DNA of 64,000 nt from DAHVFK01 sp963755395 (lineage in GTDB: Bacteria > Pseudomonadota > Gammaproteobacteria > Burkholderiales > SG8-39), in the NCBI GenBank assembly GCA_963755395.1, contig CAVWJJ010000004.1:620001-684000 (forward strand). The letters are read 5' to 3'. The notes beneath the pieces were generated by a model that saw only the letters and a list, made by a program, of their open reading frames with translations, searched no databases and was not told where the DNA came from. Each line of letters starts with the position of its first letter. The stretch's first letter is position 1. This document shows positions 44,084 through 53,067 of the stretch, piece by piece. The translations under genes were made by a program, and so were the position numbers.

Positions 44084-44749
44084 ATGGCGGAACTGGTTCT
44101 GGTGCGGCACGCGCAGGCGGCCTTCGGCACCGACGATTACGACCGGCTGACCGAGCTCGGCCACCGGCAGGCGCGTTGGCTGGGCGAGTATTTTGGCGAG
44201 CGCGCGATCGAATTCGACCGCGTAGTCACCGGTACGCTGCGCCGGCATGCGGAGACCCTGGCGGGAATCGCCGAGGCGCTGCCTCTGCCCGCGGCGGAGG
44301 CGATGGCCGGCTTGAACGAGTACCAGGCGGACGTCCTGCTCGCCGCGCACCTCGCAGGGCGCGGCCTGCCGCCGCTCGAGCATGCCGAGGACCGGCGCGG
44401 GCATTTCCGGGTGCTGCGCGAGGCGCTCTATGCCTGGGTCGATGGCACGCTGCGGGCGGACGCGCACCTCTCTTTCCCCGAGTTCGCGGCCAGCGTGCGC
44501 CAGGCGCTCGAAGCGGCACGCCACGGCGCCGAGCGGGTGCTGGTGGTGAGCTCGGGCGGGCCGATCTCGACCGCGGTCGGCGCGGTGCTCGGCGTCGCGC
44601 CGCGCATCGTTGCCGATCTGAACCTGCAGACCCGCAATACGGGCCTGAGCGAGCTGCGCGCCGGCGCGCAGCGCGCGCACTGCGTGAGCTTCAACGCCGT
44701 GCCGCACCTCGAGCGCCCAGGACGGCGCGAGGCGATCACCTACTCCTGA
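44084..44749 (+). CDS. Histidine phosphatase family protein
   Basis: A 221-residue phosphoglycerate mutase-like phosphatase. The catalytic RHG motif appears as LVRHAQA, the second Arg in VVTGTLRRHAET, and the second catalytic His region as VLVVSSGGPIS, where the usual G-H-G-G is S-S-G-G: the second histidine appears to be replaced. This could lower or change phosphatase activity. Start ATG 44084 gives the canonical short N-terminus. Convergent with the IclR gene. Confidence 0.8.
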   Translation: MAELVLVRHAQAAFGTDDYDRLTELGHRQARWLGEYFGERAIEFDRVVTGTLRRHAETLAGIAEALPLPAAEAMAGLNEYQADVLLAAHLAGRGLPPLEHAEDRRGHFRVLREALYAWVDGTLRADAHLSFPEFAASVRQALEAARHGAERVLVVSSGGPISTAVGAVLGVAPRIVADLNLQTRNTGLSELRAGAQRAHCVSFNAVPHLERPGRREAITYS

Positions 44750-44755
44750 AGCCGC

Positions 44756-45583
44756 CTAGTGGATGCCGAGCGCCGCTTCGATGGTTCGCACCATGGCGAC
44801 CAGGCGCGGGCCGATGTCCTCTTCAAGCTGCCCTTTCTTCAGGGTGAAAGAGGGCACGCCGCAGTTGAAGGCGACGATCTCGCCGTCGACCGTGCGCCGC
44901 ATCGGCACCGCGACCGCCGACACCTCGCGCCGCAGCTCGCCGACCGAGACGCAAAAGCCGTTGGCGCGGATGTCCTCCAGGCTCTTGTCGATCGCGGTGC
45001 GGAACTTGCGGTGCAGCTCGGGTTCCTTGACCTTGATCTGGTTCAGCACCGCCTCGCGTTCGGCCGGGGTGCAGGCGGCGAGAAACGCGCGCCCGATCGC
45101 GGCCTGCGCGATCGGCACCGCAGTGCCGATGTCGGGCAGCATGGTGAGCGCGTTGCCGTTGCGCGAGGACTCGACGTAGACCATGTTGAGCCGGTCGCGG
45201 ATTCCCATCGAGACCGAGCCGTGGCAGTAGTCGGCCAGTTCCTTCATCAGCGGGCGCGCGACCTGGCGCACACTCATCGAGGCGAGCAGCGGGTAGCCGA
45301 TCGACAGCACCGCCGAGCCGAGCTGGTACTTGCCCAGCCGCATGTTGTGGCGCAGATAGCCGAGCTTGGTGAGCGTATAGGTCAGGCGCGAAACGGTCGG
45401 CTTGGGCAAGCCGGTGCGGACCGAGATCTCCTTGTTGCCGAGCATTGTCTCCAGCGGCGTAAAACATCGCAGCACCTCCAGCCCGCGCGCCAGGGTGGTG
45501 GCAAACTGGCGGTCGCCTTCGTGCTCGTAGCTGTAGGGTGCCCCCGCATGCGACAGGGGGGCAGTGGCCTCTGATGCGCCCAT
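44756..45583 (-). CDS. IclR-family transcriptional regulator
   Basis: A 275-residue regulator with an N-terminal winged helix (LEVLRCF, NKEISVRTGLPKPTVSRLTYTL) and a C-terminal effector domain (YVESSRNGNALTMLPDIGTAVPIAQAAIGRAFLAA). IclR proteins usually sense an aromatic or organic acid and control a neighbouring operon. It is divergent from an SDR plus an acyl-CoA dehydrogenase pair, its most likely targets. Confidence 0.93.
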   Translation of the reverse strand: MGASEATAPLSHAGAPYSYEHEGDRQFATTLARGLEVLRCFTPLETMLGNKEISVRTGLPKPTVSRLTYTLTKLGYLRHNMRLGKYQLGSAVLSIGYPLLASMSVRQVARPLMKELADYCHGSVSMGIRDRLNMVYVESSRNGNALTMLPDIGTAVPIAQAAIGRAFLAACTPAEREAVLNQIKVKEPELHRKFRTAIDKSLEDIRANGFCVSVGELRREVSAVAVPMRRTVDGEIVAFNCGVPSFTLKKGQLEEDIGPRLVAMVRTIEAALGIH

Positions 45584-45710
45584 CGATTCGTCTCCCGGAT
45601 TTATTGTTGGGTGTAGCGGATGTTTCGCATTTCGATATTCGTTTGCACCCGGTCAGGGTGTCAACTTAGTCATATCATATTTCGCATATCAAAACTCAAT
45701 AGAGGCCGTC
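45584..45710. promoter_or_regulatory. Divergent control region between IclR regulator and SDR
   Basis: AT-rich 127-base interval with two copies of TTTCGCAT (45623-45630 and 45680-45687), 57 bases apart, each flanked by further TTCG/ATAT elements. Paired sites like these are candidates for binding of the adjacent IclR-type regulator. No confident -35/-10 pair is called. Confidence 0.45.
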
Positions 45711-46478
45711 ATGACCCCATCCCCGTTCGACCTGCAAGGCAAGGTGGCCTTCATCACCGGCTCGACCCGAGGCATAGGCAAGTCGATCGCCATGGAGATG
45801 GCGCGCGCCGGCGCCAAGGTGGTCATATCCAGCCGCAAGGCCGACGCCTGCGAGGCGGTGCGGGCCGAGTTCGAGCGCGAGGGTTGGCCGGTGCTCGCCC
45901 AGCCCTGCAACGTCTCGCGCAAGGACGAGCTGCAGGCGCTGGTCGACCGGACCCTGGCGACCTGGGGCCGGATCGACGTCGCGGTGGCGAACGCCGCCGC
46001 TAACCCCTATTACGGGCCGCTGGCGCAGCTGCCCGACGAGGCCTTCGACAAGATTTTCGCCAACAACGTGAAAAGCGTGCTGTGGCTCGCCAACATGACG
46101 CTGCCCGGGATGGCCGAGCGCGGCGGCGGCAGCTTCATCACCATCGGCTCGATCGGCGGCCTGAAGGCCAACACCGTGATCGGCGCCTACGGCATCTCGA
46201 AGGCCGCCGACCATCACCTGGTGCGCAACCTGGCCGCCGAGTGGGGGCCGAAGAACATCCGCGTCAACGCGATCGCCCCGGGGCTGATCAAGACCGATTT
46301 CGCGCGCGCCCTGTGGGAGGACGAAAAGCGCAGAAAGGAGCGCGAGGCGCTCACCCCGTTGCGGCGGCTGGGCGAGCCGCACGAAATCGGCGGCATCGCG
46401 GTGTTCCTGGCCTCGTCGGCCGCTTCGTTCATCACCGGCCAGGTGATCGTCGCCGACGGCGGGGTGACGATCGTCTGA
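45711..46478 (+). CDS. Short-chain dehydrogenase/reductase (FabG-like)
   Basis: A 255-residue classical SDR with TGSTRGIG, ANAAAN (variant of NNAG), Ser in TIGSIGG, active-site Y-G-I-S-K and FITGQVIVADGG at the C-terminus. It precedes two acyl-CoA dehydrogenase genes by 37 bases and is divergent from the IclR regulator, so it probably oxidises a hydroxyacyl or alcohol intermediate in the same pathway. GAGG four bases before the ATG. Confidence 0.9.
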   Translation: MTPSPFDLQGKVAFITGSTRGIGKSIAMEMARAGAKVVISSRKADACEAVRAEFEREGWPVLAQPCNVSRKDELQALVDRTLATWGRIDVAVANAAANPYYGPLAQLPDEAFDKIFANNVKSVLWLANMTLPGMAERGGGSFITIGSIGGLKANTVIGAYGISKAADHHLVRNLAAEWGPKNIRVNAIAPGLIKTDFARALWEDEKRRKEREALTPLRRLGEPHEIGGIAVFLASSAASFITGQVIVADGGVTIV

Positions 46479-46515
46479 GCGCTGCGCTAGACTAGCCCGC
46501 TGCAAGGAGCCTGCC

Positions 46516-47700
46516 ATGGATCTGAATTACTCTCCCGAAGAACTGTCCTTTCGCGACGAGGTGCGGGGCTGGCTGAACGCCAATCTGCCCGACGATCTGC
46601 GGCGCAAGGTGGCGGAATACGAGCACCTCACGCGCGACGACCTGCTGCGCTGGCACCGCCTGCTGGCCAAGAAGGGCTGGATCGCGCCCTCCTGGCCCAA
46701 GGAATGGGGCGGCACCGACTGGAACCTCGTTCAGCGCTATATCTTCGAGGAGGAGTGCGGCTACGCGGGGACCCCGCCGCTGATCCCCTTCGGCCTTTCG
46801 ATGTGCGCGCCGGTGCTGCTCAAATTCGGCACCGAGGCGCAGAAGAAGCGCTTCCTGCCGCGCATCTACAACGGCGACGACTTCTGGTGCCAGGGTTACT
46901 CCGAGCCCGGCTCGGGGTCCGACCTCGCCTCGCTCAAGACCAAGGCGGTGCGCCAGGGCGACCACTACGTGGTCAACGGGCAGAAGATCTGGACCACGCT
47001 CGCGCACTACGCCGACTGGATCTTCTGCCTGGTGCGTACCGACAGCGGCGCCGCCAAGCGCCAGGAGGGCATCTCGTTCCTGCTGTTCGACATGAAGACG
47101 CCTGGCATCACGGTGCGCCCGCTGATCCTGATGGACGGTGGGCACGAGGTGAACGAGGTGTTCTTCGACGACGTCAAGGTGCCGCTCGAGAACCTGGTGT
47201 TCGAGGAAGGCAAGGGCTGGACGGTGGCCAAGTACCTGCTCGGGCACGAGCGCATGAACACCGGGCGCATCGGCGCGTCCAAGCGCGAGCTCTCGAAGCT
47301 GAAGGAATTCGCCGCCGAGCAGATGAAGGGCGGCCGGCCGCTGATCGAGGACGTACGCTTTCGCGACAAGCTCTCGCGCGTGGAGATCGAGCTCACCGCG
47401 CTCGAGATCACCAACCTCAGGTTCCTCGACCAGATGCGCCGTACCGGCCAGCCGCCGGGCGCCGACGTATCGATGCTCAAGATCAAGGGCACCGAGATCC
47501 AGCAGGCGCTCTCGGAGCTGATGATGCAGGCGGTCGGGCCGCTGGCGCAGCCGTTCCGGCCCTCCGACGGCGGCGACGGCTTCGATTCGTTCGTCGCCGC
47601 GCTCGCGCCGCGCTACTGCAACATGAGAAAGACCACGATCTACGCCGGCTCGAACGAGATCCAGCGCAACATCATCTCCAAGATGACGCTGGGACTGTAG
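46516..47700 (+). CDS. Acyl-CoA dehydrogenase, PimC-like large subunit
   Basis: A 394-residue FAD-dependent acyl-CoA dehydrogenase beginning MDLNYSPEELSFRDEVRGWL, a form I associate with pimeloyl-CoA dehydrogenase large subunits. The flavin-binding segment GYSEPGSGSDLASL and the C-terminal YAGSNEIQRNII are intact. With the next gene it likely forms a heteromeric enzyme that introduces a 2,3-double bond in a CoA ester. The PimC link is from memory of family N-termini and is not a substrate assignment. Adjacent stop and start are 2 bases apart. Confidence 0.87.
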   Translation: MDLNYSPEELSFRDEVRGWLNANLPDDLRRKVAEYEHLTRDDLLRWHRLLAKKGWIAPSWPKEWGGTDWNLVQRYIFEEECGYAGTPPLIPFGLSMCAPVLLKFGTEAQKKRFLPRIYNGDDFWCQGYSEPGSGSDLASLKTKAVRQGDHYVVNGQKIWTTLAHYADWIFCLVRTDSGAAKRQEGISFLLFDMKTPGITVRPLILMDGGHEVNEVFFDDVKVPLENLVFEEGKGWTVAKYLLGHERMNTGRIGASKRELSKLKEFAAEQMKGGRPLIEDVRFRDKLSRVEIELTALEITNLRFLDQMRRTGQPPGADVSMLKIKGTEIQQALSELMMQAVGPLAQPFRPSDGGDGFDSFVAALAPRYCNMRKTTIYAGSNEIQRNIISKMTLGL

Positions 47701-47702
47701 CC

Positions 47703-48845
47703 ATGAACTTCGACTACAGCGAAGAGCAGCAGCTGCTCGCCGATTCGATCCGGCGCTTCATCGCCAAGGACTACGATTTCGAGGCGCGCAAGAAGATCGT
47801 CGCCTCGAAGGAAGGCGCGAGCGCCGAGGTCTGGGCCACGTTCGCGGAGATCGGCCTGCTCGGCATTCCTTTTGCCGCCGAGCAGGGCGGTTTCGGCGGC
47901 GGCGCGATCGACCTGATGAGCGCGATGGAGGCGATCGGCGAAGGCCTGGTGGTCGAGCCTTTCCTGCCCACCGTGGGGCTGGGCGCGCAGTTCGTCGCGC
48001 GCGGCGGCAGCGAGGCGCAGAAGGAGGCGATCCTGCCGGCAGTGATCGAGGGCAAGCTGAAGATGGCCTTCGCCCACACCGAGGACGGCGCCCGCTACGA
48101 CCTGGCGCACGTCGCCGCCGTCGCGAAGAAGGCGGGCAAGGTCTGGGTGATCGACGGCGAAAAGCGCGTCGTGCTCGGTGCGCCGGCGGCCGACAAGCTG
48201 GTGGTCTCGGCGCGTACCTCGGGCAAGCCCGCCGACGCCAAGGGCATCAGCTTGTTCCTGGTCGATCGCGCTGCGGCGGGTGTCAACCTTCGGCCTTACC
48301 TGACGCTGGACGAAACGCGCGCCGCGGACATGGTGCTCAAGGGCGTCGAGGTCGGCGCCGACGCCCTGATCGGCAAGGAGGGCGAGGCGCTCGCGCTGAT
48401 CGAGGAGGTGGTCGATTTCGCCACCGCGCTCGCTTGCGCCGAGGCGATCGGCGCCATGAAGCAGGCCAACGACGCGACCCTCGAGTACCTCAAGACGCGC
48501 AAGCAGTTCGGGGTGCCGATCGGGACCTTCCAGGCGCTGCAGCACCGCATGGTCGACATGGTGATCGCGGCCGAGCAGGCGCGCTCGATGGCCTTTCTCG
48601 CCTGCGCCAAGGTCGACGCTGAAACCGACCCGGCCGAGCGCAAGCGTCTGGTGTCGGCGGCCAAGGTCAAGGTCGCCGACGCCTGCCGCCACGTCAGCCA
48701 GGAGGCGATCCAGCTGCACGGCGGCATGGGCATGACCGAGGAGCTGAAGGTCAGCCACAGCTTCAGGCGCCTGACCGTCATTGCGCAACAGTTCGGCGAC
48801 GCCGAACACCACCTCGAGCGCTTCGCGGCGCTCGACCGGAGCTGA
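47703..48845 (+). CDS. Acyl-CoA dehydrogenase, PimD-like small subunit
   Basis: A 380-residue acyl-CoA dehydrogenase homologue, MNFDYSEEQQLLADSIRRF with DYDFEARKK, matching pimeloyl-CoA dehydrogenase small subunits. The usual flavin loop is replaced by AHTEDGARYDLAHV, while the C-terminal QLHGGMGMTEELKVSH region is kept, as expected for the partner subunit. Two bases after the large subunit and 1 base before the next start, so co-translated. Confidence 0.87.
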   Translation: MNFDYSEEQQLLADSIRRFIAKDYDFEARKKIVASKEGASAEVWATFAEIGLLGIPFAAEQGGFGGGAIDLMSAMEAIGEGLVVEPFLPTVGLGAQFVARGGSEAQKEAILPAVIEGKLKMAFAHTEDGARYDLAHVAAVAKKAGKVWVIDGEKRVVLGAPAADKLVVSARTSGKPADAKGISLFLVDRAAAGVNLRPYLTLDETRAADMVLKGVEVGADALIGKEGEALALIEEVVDFATALACAEAIGAMKQANDATLEYLKTRKQFGVPIGTFQALQHRMVDMVIAAEQARSMAFLACAKVDAETDPAERKRLVSAAKVKVADACRHVSQEAIQLHGGMGMTEELKVSHSFRRLTVIAQQFGDAEHHLERFAALDRS

Positions 48846-48846
48846 C

Positions 48847-49837
48847 ATGCCGATCAACAAAGCCTGGACCCTCGCCAGCCGTCCCAGCGGCCCCGTGACC
48901 GAGGCCAACTTCAAGCTGGCGGCGTCCGAGGCGCCGCGGCCCAAGGACGGCGAGGTGCTGGTGCGGAACCTCTGGCTGTCCCTCGACCCGTACATGCGAT
49001 TCCGCATGGACGACGTCAAGTCCTACGCGCCGTCGGTGCAGATCGGCGAAGTCATGGTCGGCCAGACCGCGGGCGAGGTGATTGAATCGAAGCACCCGGG
49101 GTTCAAGCCGGGCGACAAGGTGCTCGCGGCCGGCTGGCAGCTCTACAGCTGCATGAAGGGCGAGGAACTCGTCAAGGTCGACGCCAGCCGGGCGCCGCTC
49201 TCGTACTACCTCGGCGTGCTCGGCATGCCGGGCATGACCGCGTACTTCGGCATGAAGGAGATCGGCGCGCCCAAGCCGGGCGAGACTGTGGTGGTGTCGG
49301 CCGCCTCCGGCGCGGTGGGCGGCGTGGTCGGGCAGCTGGCCAAGATCGCCGGCTGCCGCGCGGTGGGCGTCGCTGGCGGCAAGCAAAAGTGCGCCTACGT
49401 GGTGAACGAGCTCGGCTTCGACGCCTGCGTCGACTACAAGGCCGGGAACCTCTACCGCGATCTGCGCGAGGCCTGTCCGAAAGGCGCCGACGTGCTACTT
49501 CGACAACGTCGGGGGCGAAGTGCTCGAAACGATGCTGAAGCTGATGACATTGCGCTCGAGAATCGTCGTCTGCGGACGTATCGCCGAGCGCGACGAGCCC
49601 TACTGCCACAAGAACCTCGGCGTTCTGATCGGCAACCGGATCAAGATGCAGGGCATGATCGTGTTCGACTGGAAGGACCGCTACGCCGAGGGCGTGCAGG
49701 CGCTCGCCGGGCATCTCGCGCAGGGCAAGCTCAAGTACCGCGAGTCGGTGGTCGAGGGGATCGAGAACGCGCCCAAGGGATTCCTCGCGCTGCTCAAGGG
49801 AGGCAACTTTGGAAAGCAGCTCGTCAAGCTCGCCTGA
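48847..49837 (+). pseudogene. NADP-dependent MDR oxidoreductase, frameshifted
   Basis: A zinc-free medium-chain oxidoreductase of the CurA/prostaglandin reductase group, expected to reduce enone double bonds. The first frame starts at 48847 (MPINKAWTLASRPSGPVTE) and contains VVSAASGAVGGVVGQLAKIAG. After CPKGADV it runs out of frame. Removing one base at about 49495 restores YFDNVGGEVLETML and the rest of the protein (KNLGVLIGNRIKMQG) to a stop at 49837, total about 329 residues, the normal length. Either a real recent mutation or a sequence error; no slippery heptamer is seen. Confidence 0.82.
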
Positions 49838-49853
49838 GGTCCGGCTCTCGTCC

Positions 49854-50343
49854 ATGGTCGAATACGTTGGGTTCTGGAAGCGATTTCTCGCGTTCGTAAT
49901 CGATTCGCTGATCGTCCTGGTGGTTCTGGTGCCGCTTGCGTACTTCGCCCACAAGGCGAGCGATTGGGCGCGCTTGGGCGAGTACATGCAACGCGCAATG
50001 GAGCAGGCTGCTGCCGGAGAGCGTCCCGACGTTGTCGGTTCCGTGAGCGCTCTGGCATTTCCGGACCGGTGACGTTTTGATTCAGATTGTCCTGCCGATC
50101 GCCGCGCTATTGCTGTTCTGGAAGTTTCGCAGCGCGACACCCGGCAAGATGGCGGTTGGTGCGAAAATTGTCGATGCTAAGAGCGGCAAAGAACCTTCGA
50201 ATTGGCAGCTGTTCATTCGCTTTCTCGGATATTTCGTTTCGATTGTCCCGTTCGGTCTGGGCTTTCTTTGGATCGCGTTCGATCGCAAGAAGCGCGGCTG
50301 GCACGATTTGATTGCGGGTACCGTTGTCGTCTACGAAGACTGA
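49854..50343 (+). pseudogene. RDD-family membrane protein, frameshifted
   Basis: Two frames encode consecutive parts of one RDD protein. The first (49854 to a TGA at 50070-50072) has YVGFWKRFLAFVIDSLIVLV, including the R-x-x-A-x-x-x-D motif and one helix. The second (50077-50343) has two more helices with FRSATPGKMAVGAKIVDAKSG and FDRKKRGWHDLIAGTVVV. Reading over one extra C near 50061 joins them as LAFRTGDVLIQIVLP, giving about 162 residues, normal for RDD proteins. RDD proteins are small membrane proteins of uncertain transport role. Confidence 0.78.
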
Positions 50344-50357
50344 CGTGAGGATCCTCA

Positions 50358-51050
50358 ATGATTGAACTCTATACATGGCCGACCCCGAACGGGCACAAGA
50401 TCCACATCATGCTGGAGGAGACCGGGCTGCCCTACCGGGTACACCCGATCGACATCGGCGCGGGCGACCAGTTCAAGCCCGAGTTCCTCAAGATCTCGCC
50501 CAACAACAAGATGCCGGCGATCGTCGATACGGACGGACCGGGCGGCGGACCGTTCGCGCTCGCCGAGTCGGGCGCGATCCTGTTCTACCTCGCCTCGAAA
50601 ACCGGTCGGTTCCTGCCCGAGGATCTGCGCAAGCGCTGGCAGGTGATGCAGTGGGTGATGTTCCAGATGGGGCACATCGGGCCGATGCTGGGGCAGGCAC
50701 ACCACTTCCTCGGCTATGCGCCGGAGAAGATCGAATACGCAATGGACCGCTATAAGAACGAGGCCAATCGCCTCTACGGCGTGCTCGAGCTGCGCCTGGG
50801 CGAGTCGAAGTACCTCGCCTGCGGCGAGTACACCATCGCCGACATGGCGACCATGCCGTGGCTGCGCTTTCCCGAGCGGCAGGGCGTCGACATCGCGGAG
50901 TATCCGAACGTCGAACGCTGGCGCGACGGCATCGCCGCGCGCCCGGCGGTGCAGCGCGCGCTGCAAGTTCTGGCCGACCGGCGCCGCACCGAGATGACGC
51001 CCGAGCAGCGGGAGAACATGTTCGGCGCGAAGCAATATGCCAAGCGCTGA
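50358..51050 (+). CDS. Glutathione S-transferase family protein (YfcG/Ure2-like)
   Basis: A 230-residue GST. N-terminal thioredoxin-like domain MIELYTWPTPNGHKIHIMLEE with the T-x-N site of the Nu/YfcG group, KISPNNKMPAIVD and ALAESGAILFYLA (glutathione binding), then an all-helical domain with YTIADMATMPWL. It could act as a disulfide reductase or conjugate glutathione to a reactive intermediate. It overlaps the next SDR by 14 bases and so belongs with the catabolic genes. Confidence 0.9.
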   Translation: MIELYTWPTPNGHKIHIMLEETGLPYRVHPIDIGAGDQFKPEFLKISPNNKMPAIVDTDGPGGGPFALAESGAILFYLASKTGRFLPEDLRKRWQVMQWVMFQMGHIGPMLGQAHHFLGYAPEKIEYAMDRYKNEANRLYGVLELRLGESKYLACGEYTIADMATMPWLRFPERQGVDIAEYPNVERWRDGIAARPAVQRALQVLADRRRTEMTPEQRENMFGAKQYAKR

Positions 51051-51810
51051 GCTCAAGGGAAAGGTCGCCTGGATCACGGGCGGCGGCTCGGGCATCGGCC
51101 TGGCCGGCGCGAAAGAGCTCGCCGCGGCCGGCGCGCACGTGGTCATTTCCGGCCGCACTGCGCGCACTAACGAGAGCGGCCTGGCGGAGCTGAAGAAGGT
51201 CGGCAGCGCGGAAGCGAACCTGCTCGACGTCGGCGAGCGCGCCGCGGTGGAGAAGACCGCGGCGCAGATCGAGAAGCGCCACGGCCGCATCGACATCCTG
51301 GTGACGAGCGCGGGCACCAACATCGGAGGCGCGAAGCGGAACCTGAAGACCATGTCGCTCGACGGCTGGGACGACGTGGTCAGGATCAATCTCAACGGGC
51401 TGTTCTACTGCTGCTACGCCGTGATCCCCGGAATGCGCGCGCGCAAGGACGGCCTCATCATCAACATCTCGTCCTGGGCGGGACGCTACGCGTCGATCCT
51501 TACCGGGCCGGCCTACAACGCCACCAAGCGCGCGGTGATCGCGCTCTCGGAATCGATCAACATGGAGGAGTGCGCCAACGGCATTCGCGCCACCTCGATC
51601 CTTCCAGGCGAGGTGGCGACGCCGATCCTGGAGAAACGTCCGGTGCCGCCGTCGCAGGCGGAACGCGCGCGCATGGCGCAGGCGGAGGATCTCGGCAAGG
51701 CGATTCTGTTCGTCGCGACCATGCCGGCGCGCGCCTGCGTCAACGAGCTGATCATCAGCCCGACCGCGAACCGCTTCTACCTGGGCGGCATCGAAGCGCC
51801 CAAGAATTGA
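51037..51810 (+). CDS. Short-chain dehydrogenase/reductase
   Basis: A 257-residue classical SDR with TGGGSGIG, SAGTN in place of NNAG, Ser in NISSWAG, active-site Y-N-A-T-K and a normal C-terminal half ending LGGIEAPKN. Start ATG 51037 lies inside the GST gene and its stop overlaps the MFS transporter start, forming a GST-SDR-MFS unit. Substrate unknown. Confidence 0.89.
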   Translation: MPSAELKGKVAWITGGGSGIGLAGAKELAAAGAHVVISGRTARTNESGLAELKKVGSAEANLLDVGERAAVEKTAAQIEKRHGRIDILVTSAGTNIGGAKRNLKTMSLDGWDDVVRINLNGLFYCCYAVIPGMRARKDGLIINISSWAGRYASILTGPAYNATKRAVIALSESINMEECANGIRATSILPGEVATPILEKRPVPPSQAERARMAQAEDLGKAILFVATMPARACVNELIISPTANRFYLGGIEAPKN

Positions 51811-53018
51811 CCTTCTTTCGCGTCGCGCTGCCGTTCATCGCGGGGTTCTTCGTCTCGTACATGTACCGCGCGGTGAACGCGGTGCTCGGTCCGACGCTCG
51901 CGCTCGAGTTCGGGCTGAACGCCGGCGGGCTGGGGCTGCTCACCAGCATGTACTTTCTGTCCTTCGCCCTGTTCCAGCTGCCGCTCGGCCTGCTGCTCGA
52001 CCGCTTCGGACCGCGACGCGTCAACGCGACGCTGCTGCTGCTCGCCGCCGCGGGCGGCACCTGGTTCGCGTTGGCGCACTCGGCGGCGGAGGCGATCGCC
52101 GCGCGCGCGCTGATCGGGCTGGGGGTCTCGGGCTGCCTGATGTCGACCGTGCTTGCCTTCGTGCTGTGGTATCCGACCGAGCGCCTGTCCACCATGAACG
52201 GGATCGCCTTTGCCTGCGGCGCGCTGGGATCGATCACGGTCAGCGTGCCGCTCGAGCTGCTGCTGCGGGTGTGGCCCTGGCGCGAGGCCTTCATGCTCCT
52301 GGTCGGCGCCACGCTCGCGGTGAGCCTCACGCTGTGGTTCTGGGTGCCCGAGAAGAGCGCGCGGCCGAGCGGCGCGAGCCTGGGCGACCAGCTGCGCGGC
52401 CTGGCCAGGCTGGTCGCCGACCCGGGCTTCCGCCGCATCGCGTTCGCCATGGCCGCGAGCCAGGTCGCGGCGATGTCGCTGCAGACGCTCTGGATGGCGA
52501 CCTGGCTGCGCGACGTCGCCGGCTACGGGCCGTCCCAGGTCGCGCGCGGCCTGCTCGCGGCGAACGTGGCGATGATCGTCGGCTACCTGGGTTTCGGCCG
52601 CGCCGCGGACCTGCGCGCCAGGCGCGGACGGAGCGTGCTGCCGCTGCTTGCCGGCGGGCTCGTGCTGGCCTCGTTCAGTCTTGCGCTGCTCGCGCTCGGC
52701 ACGCGCACCGGCAGCCTGGTTCTGTGGTGCACCTTCGTCGGCGGCAGCACCGCGATCGTGCTCAGCTTCTCGCTGCTGTCGCGGCGCTATCCCAAGGAGA
52801 TGAGCGGGCGCGCCAACACCGGAATCAACGTGTTCGGCTTCAGCGGCATGTTCCTCGGCCAGTGGGGGCTGGGCGCCGTGCTCGATCTCTGGCCGCAGAG
52901 CGCCGCGGGCTACGCGCCCGAGGCCTACACCTGGGCGCTGGGGCTTGCCTGGGCGATACAGTTCTCCGGCCTGGTGTGGCTCTGGAGCGGGCGGCGGCTG
53001 CTCGAGCGCCCGCTCTAG
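51807..53018 (+). CDS. Major facilitator superfamily transporter
   Basis: A 403-residue inner-membrane transporter with about twelve helices. The first helix FIAGFFVSYMYRAVNAVLGP and the loop 2-3 motif GLLLDRFGPRRVN (the G-x-x-x-D-R-x-G-R-R signature) are clear. It starts at TTG 51807, overlapping the SDR stop; no other start gives a complete first helix. Possibly imports the acid degraded by the neighbouring enzymes; direction and substrate are not determined. Confidence 0.87.
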   Translation: MTFFRVALPFIAGFFVSYMYRAVNAVLGPTLALEFGLNAGGLGLLTSMYFLSFALFQLPLGLLLDRFGPRRVNATLLLLAAAGGTWFALAHSAAEAIAARALIGLGVSGCLMSTVLAFVLWYPTERLSTMNGIAFACGALGSITVSVPLELLLRVWPWREAFMLLVGATLAVSLTLWFWVPEKSARPSGASLGDQLRGLARLVADPGFRRIAFAMAASQVAAMSLQTLWMATWLRDVAGYGPSQVARGLLAANVAMIVGYLGFGRAADLRARRGRSVLPLLAGGLVLASFSLALLALGTRTGSLVLWCTFVGGSTAIVLSFSLLSRRYPKEMSGRANTGINVFGFSGMFLGQWGLGAVLDLWPQSAAGYAPEAYTWALGLAWAIQFSGLVWLWSGRRLLERPL

Positions 53019-53021
53019 CGC

Positions 53022-53051
53022 AAAAAAATGGGCACCGAAAGGTGCCCATTT
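53022..53051 (-). terminator. Intrinsic terminator for the porin gene (bidirectional)
   Basis: ATGGGCACC, loop GAAA, GGTGCCCAT is a perfect nine-pair stem. Read on the minus strand it is followed by TTTTTTT, a good terminator for the porin gene; on the plus strand the T-run is short, so it is weaker for the MFS gene. Confidence 0.85.
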
Positions 53052-53067
53052 CGCAGCGAGTGCGATG

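Noticed and set aside
49480..49510. Programmed frameshift in the MDR oxidoreductase gene
   Set aside because: No slippery heptamer or downstream stem is seen, and two neighbouring genes carry similar single-base breaks, which points to mutation or sequence error.
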